This document shows, in pieces, positions 1 to 10,294 of a stretch of DNA of 64,000 bases; position 1 is the stretch's first letter, and each line of letters opens with the position of its first letter. The notes beneath the pieces were generated by a model. That model was not told the origin of the DNA. It ran no database searches and worked only from the letters and a program-made list of their open reading frames with translations. The stretch covers positions 6,764,401 to 6,828,400 of the forward strand of contig OX359194.1 of NCBI GenBank assembly GCA_947172415.1. The letters are read 5' to 3'. The position numbers and the translations under genes are program-made. The stretch is from Chondrosia reniformis (taxonomy: Eukaryota; Porifera; Demospongiae; Chondrillida; Chondrillidae).

Positions 1-59
1 ACTATTTAAATAATTATTGACAACAGTTTTACAAAAATCCTATTTGCCTATCCTCAAAT

Positions 60-405
60 ACATGCTCCTTCACACATACACACCCTCTCACATATATACA
101 CACCCTCTCACACATATACACACCCTCTCACACATATACACACCCTCTCACACATATACACACACCCTCTCACACATATACACACACTCTCACATATACA
201 CACACCCTCTCACACATATACACACACCCTCTCACACATATACACACACCCTCTCACATATACACACACTCTCACATATACACACACCCTCTCACATATA
301 CACACACCCTGACACACACATATACATGCTCCTTCAAACACATACACATGGTCACCCTAACACACCCTCTCACATATATACACACCCTGACACCATCACA
401 CATAT
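60..405. repeat. 22-bp minisatellite (CACACCCTCTCACACATATA-type)
   Basis: A tandem array of units close to CACCCTCTCACACATATACA with internal length variants fills the start of SLC1 intron 1. The long reading frame across it encodes only Tyr/Thr/His/Ser repeats and is not a gene. Confidence 0.9.
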
Positions 406-411
406 ATATAC

Positions 412-929
412 CTAAATAAATCAGCTATCGAATGGGCCACTGTTAAGTTCTGACACACATTCAACTCCACTGCAACATTCTGCTCACAATTTTTATCCAC
501 TTTGAGCCCAGGCTGGATGCTAACTACTAGGATTATACCCAAAATGGCGGCTGAAATAGTAGTAGAGAGATAGTATACAACTGTTCTCCACCCGAGAGAT
601 CCAGAAGTTTTCATGTCAATCGATCCTATCCCAGAAATCAGGGAAAACATTATAATTGGTATTATAAGCATCTTCAACATGTTTAGAAATATTTCTCCCG
701 GTAGAGACACGAGGAGAACCGCCAAACTGTTTGGCTCCACCTTTATCAGGCCTCCAATTAGTCCTCCTACTAATAGACCAGCAAATATTGCCACCAAAAT
801 GGCGATAAGAAGTGCATTGGTCTTCAGACAGTTGCATAGTTTCTTCGCTTTACTAACATTGCTGGGTGCTGTCGAATCCGTCAGAGTTTCGTAGTTTCTT
901 AACGCCTTCTTACAACTGGTGGCAGACAT
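412..929 (-). CDS. SLC1-family (EAAT-type) glutamate transporter, first coding exon only
   Basis: This is a 5' exon of a sodium-coupled acidic amino-acid transporter of the plasma membrane; the rest lies beyond the left edge. The ATG is at 929-927 (reverse). The exon ends AG|GTATAT at 412, giving about 172 residues in phase 2. A hydrophilic N-terminus of about 35 residues is followed by TM1 (residues ~38-62), the family signature region around [19 protein letters not shown] (TM2), and TM3 after [11 protein letters not shown]. The spacing matches SLC1A1-3-type transporters. The last residues seen ([12 protein letters not shown]) carry an N-glycosylation sequon before the TM3-TM4 region continues. 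Intron 1 begins in the minisatellite at 60-405. It shares an 81-bp spacer with NOX5. Glutamate versus neutral amino-acid specificity cannot be told from this exon. Confidence 0.85.
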
Positions 930-1010
930 GTCTTATGGTTGCACAACCGAATATGACGTAATGTGCGAAATGGGCGTGTAGACCACAGGAGGAGTTGGGT
1001 TGTGAGCGTC
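930..1010. promoter_or_regulatory. Shared divergent spacer between SLC1 and NOX5
   Basis: Only 81 bp separate the two start codons (929 reverse, 1011 forward), so the core promoters must overlap or lie inside 5' UTRs. The spacer contains a 12-bp inverted repeat GGTTGCACAACC (937-948) and a CRE-like TGACGTAA (954-961). No TATA box is evident. Regulatory function is inferred. Confidence 0.5.
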
Positions 1011-4000
1011 ATGCACTCCTCTCGAGTAGCTCCCATATCCACAGACGAAATTAGTTCTGTAGGTTGGCAGAATCGCGAGGTCGCTGTCATTCAAGGTGGA
1101 ATAACCGTATATTCCGAAACAGCGGAATTATCTCATTGCATTGAGTGGCTTAAAGCTGCGTTTTGTAAAGTCGTAAGGAATGAAGGCAAAGTTACTTTGA
1201 AAGACTTTAAGCAAGTAGCAAAGGATATCGTAAGTCTGAAACCTTTGATAATATAACAAGAAAGTGACTTGGTAGTTAAAGTTAATGATTGTTACGTCTC
1301 CAATCTGTTTATTAATTGCAAATTGTTAAATTGAATTGAGCATAATCATTGCAATCACATTTCTAAACGCTATTTCCCTTAGTCATTTGCAGTTAATGTC
1401 TTTAAGCTCTTTGATTCTGATCACAATAAATCTGTAAGTCTTCAAGAACTGGTTGGAGGGTTAAGCAAGTTGACCAAGTGAGCATTATGAAGCATTAGTT
1501 TAGATAGTATCGTATAGTATAGTTTCCTGGTCCATAATTATATGTATGTTTTGTCTTTTATGAATTAATTTGAATATTAGATAATTGTGTAATAATTAGA
1601 TATGTCTTAAATATGGAATAAACAACATTCATTATAATGTCATAGATTGAATTGGCCACTGAAAGTATGTTAAATGTTATATAGCCTATATATAAGTCCT
1701 GGAATTATTGATGTAAACAAGATTGTCTGAGGTCTGGAGGTTATGATGTGGTTGGAATGGAATTTTGTGTTCCAATCTCCAGCAATGAATTCTGATGGCC
1801 AAGAAATATGTGCAACTTTAATACGTGACTGCAGTACATATTAAGTACCAGACTAGCTGAACACGTGTTACCTGGCCTCTGTAGGCATCCTAAACCAAAG
1901 AAACTTCTCAAGTATTTTGAGTCAACATTTGCTGCTGTATCAGGAGAAGATCACCTTCTTCAATTGGACGAGTTTCAAGAGGCACTTACCAAGAGTCTGG
2001 TTGGTGGACTGTCAGCTGACTTGTTGACTGTTGAACTTTGATTTTCATTTCGTTTACAGTTTGTGGAGAATTTATACAGGTTGATAGACCACACCAATTC
2101 TGGTAAAATATCCCTCACTGAAGTTATAGAATCTTTTGAAAGATTGACTATGTAAGTTTAAATTGTCTGAGTATCTCAGGTGGATTATATAGGATATATT
2201 GCAATCAATTTGTTTTTGAAGGATGGGGAGGGACACAAAGTGGCTTGCTTGGTTGGAGCAGCAGTTCACACTAGTTGCTGGAGATGACAGGCAAATAGAC
2301 AGAGAGGAGTTTAGGAGAGCACTCAGAGTGAAACAGGTGGGCGAACTTGCATTTTGTTTCCGCTGAGACCCTTCTTACACTCTTCATTGTTCCTGTCCCT
2401 CTCTCCCTCCTTGCAGTCATTCTTTGCTGATAGGTTCTTCCAGTTATTTGATCAAGATGGCAATGGCACAATTAGCTTAAAGGAGTTAATGGATGGACTG
2501 TGTGTATTAACCAATGGCTCTGATGTGGACAAACTGAAGTTCTTATTCCAAGTGTATGATGTTGATGGTATGTATGTTTGCACCTATTGAACTGTCATAA
2601 TTGTCTATCATGTTCAAAACCTAATTTATACACTATTTTGTATCCCTTTAATGTATGCAACTGTAAAAGGTGTGTTTTGAATTGGCTGATTTATTTCTGC
2701 AGCATCATTGCTCAAATCTTTAATTAAATTTTACATTAAACATAATAATGAAACTCAGCAGTATAACATTTTATATAAGTAATTAATCAAACCAGTAATT
2801 AATTGTTGGTACCCAATTCCACCCCGGTATAGGTAATGGAGTGATTGATTTTGACGAGCTTAGAACTGTACTGAAGTCTTGCATGTCTGAAAGTGCTCTG
2901 GTATTTAGTGAAGATCACTTGGATGATTTAACTTCTGCACTCTTCGATGATGCAGACACAGATGGGAATGGATCAATCAGCTTTGAAGAGCTGCAAGCGG
3001 AGCTGGACAAGCACCCAGGAGTTGTCGAGAACTTAACCATTAGGTCAGCCTCAGTGTCATGTGATGGTCATGTGATAGTCATATGAGAACTAGGAATTCC
3101 CATACTCAGGAATTATAACACGTATACTAGTCAAATGAAAGCAAATTCTTTAATTTATAGACATTTCAATAATCATACAATTACCATCTTCAGTGCAATA
3201 TGTCATGTGATGGTCATGTGATGGTCATGTATCACATACTGAATTTATTGTTTACAGTGCAGCAAACTGGCTTCAGCCCCCAAAGCCTTCACAAAAGAGA
3301 ACATTAGCCAGCTTCATTCCAAAGTGGTGTACATGGAAGTACCTTAGAAACAACATCAGATCATTAGTCTATGTGTTTCTCTTTTTCTTCATTAACATTG
3401 CTTTGTTTCTGGTTGGAGCAATTCTCTATCGAGAGAGTGGAGTTGCTGTTGCCATAGCAAGGGGGTGTGGCCAATGTCTCAATTTCAATCCTGTGTTGGT
3501 TATTATATTAATGATGCGTAGAGGATTGACACTCCTCAGATCCACCAGATTTGCAAACTTTCTTCCTCTGGACCAGCACATCGAGCTCCACAAGCTGACT
3601 GGATACACAATTGTCTTCTTTGCCACCCTACACACAATAGCACATCTAATCAATTTTGGTAAGCATTTCTAAAAGTTAGTTCCTCTTAACTTCTCTTTGT
3701 GATTGATAAGATATTTTGTACAAAGAAACACTCACGCTATTGTAGTTTAAGCTCTATCTATTGCCAATAATAATAGAAACAGCTATCAAACTTGTAACAA
3801 CTACAAGTATGAGAATTAAGCCATAAAAATCTAAAAATTATTTATGACAACATTTTGTGTGCTTGGAACATATACGTATGTATGTTACTAAACTAGGCCT
3901 CTGTAAAGTGGTCTGCCCCTAGGGGGAGGGGAGGGGATACCAAATTTTGCAGCTTCAGTCTCACTTGTAACTGTTACATGTTTGTTATATATGGCTATTA

Positions 4001-7000
4001 TTAGCAATAGAACAGGATCTTCATCACATGAAATACATGTGACATTTAACCCATGTACACCTGTACTCCAATCTATTAGCATTATCAAAGCATGTCATTT
4101 TCAGGGCACTGCGTACTTAGCATATCACTTTCTAACTGTGTTCCTTAAAGGTTTAAAGGAATTTACTGGAGTCAATGCATATAATTACACAACAGAGTAC
4201 AAGTTTGTGTTTTCTTGCGACAAACAAAGTAAGAAAACGAACAGAGGTACACAAAAACTTTGACCTTTGACTACTAATGTCTTTCTTCTCCAGCTGATAC
4301 CAACCGAACAGATGGAGGCTTGCCTTATCCGTTGTGGCAGTATTTTTTTCTGCTGGGAACTGACATTGGGTGGGTATGTGGCTCAGCGGGACTGACAGGA
4401 CTGCTGCTTCTCTTAATACTGTACATAATGACAATCTCTTCTCTGCCTTGTGTTAGAAGAAGGGGACACTTTGAGGTGATTCAATATGATGCCCAATCTA
4501 GTATGACATTATCTACTAGTTCAATGTAACTATTATGTTATCTCCTTTGATGACAATGCATGGTGTAGTCCCCTGTCATGTATGTGTTTACTGTTAAGTA
4601 AATGATGTCGGTACACCTCTAAAACTGGAAAAAATTTTAAGCTAAGCTAATACGTATGCATACTTTTTTTCCTTAATTAGGCGAATTTGACTATACTTTA
4701 GTTTTTAGTTTGATTACATGGACTGCTAAATATTTATGTCACATTCTCTTATGCTGTCCATGCTGTCCAGTTATTCTACTGGACCCACATGCTGTTTGTT
4801 GTCTGGTACGTGTTGCTGATCCTGCACGGCCCTAACTTTGGTTACTGGTTTGTCCTCCCTGGCCTTGTGTACATCCTTGAACGCGTACTGAGATCAAAGA
4901 TTGTCAAATACTGTCAGCATGGCAGGTTTTACCTGACAGCAAGCTCTCTTCTTGCATCCAAAGTCACTCACCTAGTCATCACAAAACCAGGCAGTTTTCA
5001 CTTTCAACCGGGAGACTATGTTTACCTACAGATTCCAGAGATAGCAAAATATGAATGGCACCCTTTTACCATAAGCTCCGCCCCAGAACAAAATGGCTAC
5101 TTCTGGCTACATATTAGAAGTGTTGGTACATGGACAAATAAACTTTATTACTTTATTGAAGAAAGGAATAAGAAAAAGAAAAGGAGCGTTATCAAGCTTC
5201 AGATTCCAAAGGACCACTCGAGATTTCAGGAGACACAAGAACTAGAGCAAGCCGCCCAAGCCTTAGCCAATGATGAAGGAGATGTGGTTCCCATGGCAAC
5301 ATCAGATGTACACCCTCTTGCACCTCAACATGGTTACCATGACTACAACAATGATAATGCCACCTATCATACACAAAATTTTTCCCACATGATATCATCA
5401 CCAACAATAATTGATGTGACTAGAGAAGAGGAAGAACCTGGAATTAGGGTAAGGTGTGACCAGAAGTCTGCATGTAGGATTCCCGTTTTTGTTGCATACC
5501 AGTCTGTACATGTCTTGTGTGCCTGTCCTCGTACAGGTCAACATAGATGGTCCTTATGGAACCCCAAGTGCCCACATCTTCCAAGCAGAGCATGCAGTGC
5601 TGATTGGTGCTGGTATAGGAGTCACACCATTCGCATCAATACTACAGAGTATAATGTTTAAGTGAGCCCCAACAAGTCTCAGCCATTAAGTAGCCTTCCA
5701 TGTATAATGTACAGTACATAGCCAAGGACTCACAAAAGATCAAGAAGAACCCAGGGTCACTGATGAAGGGGGGGAATTCCCAGAAAAGAGCTGTTTGGCT
5801 CAGTGGAGAAAAGAGAAGTAGAAGGAGAAAACTCTTGTATCCTCATCCAAAGATCTCACTAGGTTTAGTTCCCTCTCATGCATTAAGTTTAGTTCACTAT
5901 AGACCTTTTTCTAAAGTAAATGTAGCATGACTATTGGCATATCAGGACTTAATTATCGGGAAGCTCAATTTATCTAATCTAATATGTAATCATCCTATAA
6001 ACCCTTTTGGATATGTCATTGCCTACATCCTTGCAGATACAAAGCTGCTCAACAAATGTGTCCAAAGTGTAACTACAGTTGGGCCAAAGACATTAACACA
6101 TCAGGGATGAGATTGAGAAAGGTGTGATGCACTATATTGCTTATTGCCTTGTACACACCCCCTTGCTTGTTGCCCTGCCCATTTTATAGGTTGACTTCTT
6201 TTGGATCAACAGAGATCAGAGATCATTTGAATGGTTTATGACTTTGCTGAGTCAGCTTGAGATTGAACAGCGGGATCATGGAGGATTTGATTGCTTCCTA
6301 GAGATGCACATGTACATGACCTCTGCACTCAGTAAAACTGACATGAAAGCAATTGGACTGCAAATGGCACTGGATCTCATTCACAAGAAAGAGAACAGAG
6401 ATCTTATTACTGGTTTAAAGACTAGAACACAAGCTGGGAGACCCAACTGGGACAAGGTGAGCACTTGACTCAGATTTTCAATTTGGATTAGATTAATTAA
6501 TTACACTGTATAATGAGTTCCTTTTTAAAAAAAATCAATCTGGTTGTGTACAAGTTTAGAATTCATTAACCTTTCACTTATGCATTACAATGTGGTTCAA
6601 CCAGTCTTGTTTAGGCAAATTCTCTTTGCTGATCAACAAAACTTAAACTTCTTTTAACTTTTATACTAGATCAGCACTAGGATGAGGTTAAAAGAGTAAC
6701 ATCTATTCTTAAATTTTCCCTATTCTTGTAATCCTCACATTACAGCAATTTTTCCTTCATTTCCACTAAAAACTGAAAAAGTATATATTTTGTTTGCTAC
6801 ACTTACAATATTTTGGCTGTAACAATTTCAGCTGCTTGCTATACCCCTGTATTACCTTTGGTATTGAGAAGTAGACTCTCTGATTTATATTGATTTGATA
6901 TTTTTTGAAAGGTATTTGATAAGCTAAGCCAAGAAAGAAAGGGAAAGGTGACTGTCTTCTTCTGTGGGTCTCCTGCCATCAGCCATGTCCTCAAATCAAA

Positions 7001-7043
7001 ATGTGCTCAATACAATTTTGAATTCAGAAATGAAAATTTTTAA
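1011..7043 (+). CDS. NOX5: NOX5-like calcium-regulated NADPH oxidase
   Basis: The enzyme transfers electrons from NADPH through FAD and two hemes across the membrane to make superoxide, gated by Ca2+. Exons: 1011-1229, 1383-1477, 1885-1999, 2060-2151, 2222-2336, 2417-2567, 2833-3043, 3258-3658, 4151-4228, 4294-4475, 4771-5448, 5537-5661, 6037-6121, 6190-6456, 6912-7043; they join to 981 residues. EF-hand loops are DSDHNKSVSLQE, DHTNSGKISLTE, DQDGNGTISLKE, DVDGNGVIDFDE (split over exons 6/7) and DTDGNGSISFEE (~304). Heme histidines lie in DQHIELHKLTGY...HTIAH and YWTHM...LHGPN. FAD motif is HPFTISSAP; NADPH motifs are GPYG, GAGIGVTPF, FFWINRDQRSFEWF and FFCGSP; the end is FRNENF. It is longer than vertebrate NOX5 because of ~200 extra N-terminal residues with additional EF-like units. 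ATG 1011 was chosen; upstream in-frame GTG at 963 is not a eukaryotic start. AATAAA lies at 7066. Confidence 0.95.
5756..5908. repeat. Dispersed repeat R1, copy 1 (in NOX5 intron 12)
   Basis: The block begins near CACTGATGAAGG and contains CTTGTATCCTCATCCAAAG and TTTAGTTCCCT. It recurs at 38433-38512 (CCDC93 intron 1) and 55096-55235 (cathepsin Z intron 7). Size and dispersal suggest a SINE-like or short nonautonomous element; no RNA polymerase III boxes were confirmed. Confidence 0.6.
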
Positions 7044-8008
7044 CTTTTGCTATACATGTATAGCAAATAAATGGTCATTCATTACAGAAACCAAGTTTTA
7101 ATTTCATACTTTTGTAATATTAAAATCATGTTCATACATTGAAAGAATTAAAGTATTCTGAACAAGAGAGAAAATTTAACTACTATGTATAAGACAAACG
7201 AGGTGCTACTAGGGGCTGGGAGGACCTCTACTCCATTGGAAAAATGTAAGTTACCCAAACATCAGTTCCCATGGAAACCTCTCTCTAAGAGACTATGAAC
7301 TTATAATGTGCACTTTGAACAGTTTTTCAAATAATTTCGCGAGTGATAATAAAGTTTTGCATAATAACCTACCAATCCGACAGTTTAGAACACGTACAAC
7401 ACCAACTAAACATAAACAGCCATATGTCTTCAGTTTCAGGGACGGCCATTTTGGGTGGAACATTGTGCAATAACAATGTCAAGCAGGAAGATTTTTGAAG
7501 TCATAAATTTATAGCATTGATGTAATATAACTGTTGTAGTTCCTGAAATTACACTATTATCGAGTCTAAAGTGCATGTGAAACCTTTCCCTAACGACGTG
7601 GTTGACAAAAATGTGAGACTAGGAAATTAAAATGCACTAAATACACTACTTTCATTGGTTAAGTAATCTATAGAGTTTTAGATGCTTTCAGATTGTACAA
7701 AATAATGCAGGGATTTATCATTTCATTTATTATTCATTAAAAAGTAGCTAATAATAAAAGGAATATGTGAATCTGGTTATCAGCTAATCAATCTATTTCT
7801 GACCGCAGTTTGAGTATAATGCTAAGATTTATTATTACTTAGAAAGTCTTATGTTGTTAGTTGACTAATGCTACAAAACAATTAGAGGCTCTAGCATTGG
7901 AACAGTTTTTGATTGAGCGCTTCTATTCATGAGGTCACTTGCCATGTAGCGATTTGTTTGGCGAGCCTGGATTCGATAACAATAACAACTTGGTGAATAG
8001 GCTGGGTC
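7044..8008. other. Intergenic region after NOX5
   Basis: AT-rich, with no credible exon on either strand. It holds the NOX5 poly(A) signal (7066-7071) and a palindromic X-box-type match GTTCCCATGGAAAC at 7265-7278. About two matches to the loose X-box consensus are expected by chance in a window this size, so this one is weak evidence alone. Confidence 0.5.
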
Positions 8009-9008
8009 ATGTACTACAAATTGTCTATTCTTCCCGAACATGACATCGAAAACAATCAACAAAATTTTGGTTCACGATTTTCCGCCAAGTTCACGGATGT
8101 TTCCCGCCGGCATTTTCTAATAAATAGTCGAGGAAATTTCCAGTCTTTGGCCTCCGGGCTATCAACTCTGGAGGTCTACTTTGGTGTGGATCGATGCGAA
8201 AACCATGGTAGGAGCACGATCATGGTACACGTCTATCCGAAGGGTCATCGGTGTTCGTATAGTGGGGTGGTCTCTCTACCTATGGGTTAGTGCCTGGAGA
8301 TGTATCTCACTATTAATCCTGCTTGTGTGTTAAATTGGCACTTGCGGATTCTTGCTATACGACCCGTACCTGGAGGTTGCGTGGTCCAGTGCCACTACGT
8401 AGTCGGTCAGGAAGCTATTGTAGGCTGCCACATCAGGTTGGTTTGGAAGTGCATTTGGATTTTACGCATGCATGCTTGCTTGCTATGTACAATTGTGCAT
8501 ATTCTCCATTGTTTGCATTGTGTATTTGGCAATTTTTGCTGTTAATTATATGTATTTCTTTATTCTCTCTTCTTGTAGTTCATCGATGGGTCCCTACCCT
8601 AAAACAACCTGGCCGATCCCAATGAGCTAAAGTCTGTGTACAGTGTTCCCAAGCTGCGTTGTGTGCACATGATGATTCTCATTGGTGGGAGTTTGTGGTC
8701 CGCCAGGGTCGGGCTTGTTCTGTCCGTAGCGTGAGGCAGTGCAGGACTAGTAACTGGTCACAGGTCGGTCAGGTACGCCGGACCGTTCCCGAGCAACTTC
8801 TCTTACGACGCAAGTAGTGGAAGTGTCAAACAGAGTTGAGAAACCGGAGGCCTTTTGGGGCACCAAGTACTTCTACCTCCACGTGGTGTGCCCTGGGATC
8901 ACCTACGGTGATGCAAAGAGAAGTACAGTAACTGTGGCTTCATTTCCAGTAGAAAGGATTCGAAACAAAGCTAAGAAGATGGCGAACTATAATTTAAGAA
9001 CTAGATAG
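8009..9008 (+). other. Unassigned segment with discontinuous coding-like frames
   Basis: This kilobase is visibly GC-richer than its flanks and has several short open stretches: 8009-8213 (starting MYYKLSILPEHD), parts of 8300-8625, 8641-8814, and 8817-9008 ending MANYNLRTR before a TAG. The first stretch ends CCATG|GTAGGA and a pyrimidine-rich acceptor lies at about 8570-8579. Splicing 8213 to 8580 would give an ~80-residue protein ending LKQPGRSQ, but the last stretch does not join it. I do not recognise any family. It could be a spliced taxon-specific gene, a decayed gene, or a structured noncoding RNA. Confidence 0.25.
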
Positions 9009-9353
9009 TTTGAACATTTTTTTTATTTCTTTGTAATTGTCAAACAAAAAACAAAAATTATTATATAAATGATCATTGAATTCAAAATAAGTCTATGTAT
9101 AAGTCTTAGGTATAACCCAGGAATCATTACAAATGCATTCACATCCGCATTTAGTATACTCTTGTAAATTATTGCATAAGAAGTTAGTATAGTATTGTAT
9201 TTAACAACATAAAATACTCCATAAAACATTCTTCATACTAAAACTGAACTTTTTAATATGATTGCAATTGTCTAACTTGTAATGCACTATATATAATTCA
9301 TTACATCATGTTAATATGAACAGAGAAATTATGTATTACATAAAAAAAAGGAA

Positions 9354-9665
9354 ATGAAAAAATGAAAAAAAGGAAAAAGAAAGAAAAAGGAAAAAGGAAA
9401 AAAAGGAAAAAGAAAGAAAAAGGAAAAAGGAAAAAAGGAAAAAGAAAGAAAAAGGAAAAAGGAAAAAAGGAAAAAGAAAAAAGGACAAAGGAAAAAAAGG
9501 AAAAAGAAAGAAAAAGGACAAAGGAAAAAAGGAAAAAGAAAGAAAAAGGAAAAAGGAAAAAAAGGAAAAAGAAAGAAAAAGGAAAAAGGAAATAAAGGAA
9601 AAAGAAAGAAAAAGGAAAAAGGAAAAAGAGAGAACGAGATAAGGAAAAGGAAGAGATAAATAAAG
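9354..9665. repeat. Purine-only minisatellite (GGAAAAAGAAAGAAAAA)
   Basis: About 300 bp of almost pure A/G on the + strand, with a 17-23-bp higher-order period. Long frames run through both strands (Lys/Glu on +, Phe/Ser/Leu on -) only because of composition. Confidence 0.9.
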
Positions 9666-10294
9666 AAAAAGGGAAGATGATATAGGGCAAGTCAATGCAA
9701 CAACCCATCTATTATGCATCCACATTACACATTAATCCCCTCATAGATGTGAAATATTAAGGGAAGTTTCATTGTACAATATTTGTATGCACAAAGGCTA
9801 TATATAATCTAGTAATTCTACATATTTGGGTGTATCTTGCATCAAAGAAGTACAGCAAAGAGCCTTAACATTGAACGGAAGGATCGATTCGAAAGAACAA
9901 ATTGCTATTAATACTGGACTCGTATCTCTGATTACTTTATCATAGAACTTCTATATTTGAATTTTAATGACGACAAATATCAATTGAATCATGCCACAGC
10001 AGCTAAGGGAAAGTCCCTTCATGTTACCGTACGCCTTCGCTAGATCTACAAAATATGCACTTTGACGTTCAAAGACTTTGGATGGAACGTGCCACTATAA
10101 TCTCATGAGAAGATATCTGCAATACATCATTAATTAACAACCCTATATAGCTATATACTTCATCTATATTATGGTGCACCCAAGAATTATATGTATAAGG
10201 TTTATTATTTTTGATGTGTATACAGCCAGTAACGCGTTACAGCTTGATTATAAACGGAAACATATGGCATCTGCTATGTTCCCGCAGCTGCAAA
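9666..10294. other. Intergenic region / 5' flank of the esterase-like gene
   Basis: AT-rich. It presumably contains the promoter and 5' UTR of the gene starting at 10295. An upstream in-frame ATG at 10214 would add a 27-residue leader that hides the signal peptide, so it is not preferred. No other feature is seen. Confidence 0.4.

Noticed and set aside
963-1010. N-terminal extension of NOX5 from 963
   Set aside because: It would start with GTG; the first ATG in frame is 1011.
4104-4150. Alternative acceptor for NOX5 exon 9
   Set aside because: It gives a stop within 20 codons; the acceptor at 4150 joins INFG to LKEFTGV in frame.
9301-9725. Long Phe/Ser/Leu and Lys/Glu frames
   Set aside because: Compositional consequence of a purine-only minisatellite.
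10211-10294. 28-codon upstream extension of the esterase-like protein
   Set aside because: It begins at TTG/ATG upstream of a good signal peptide and would bury it; ATG 10295 fits better.
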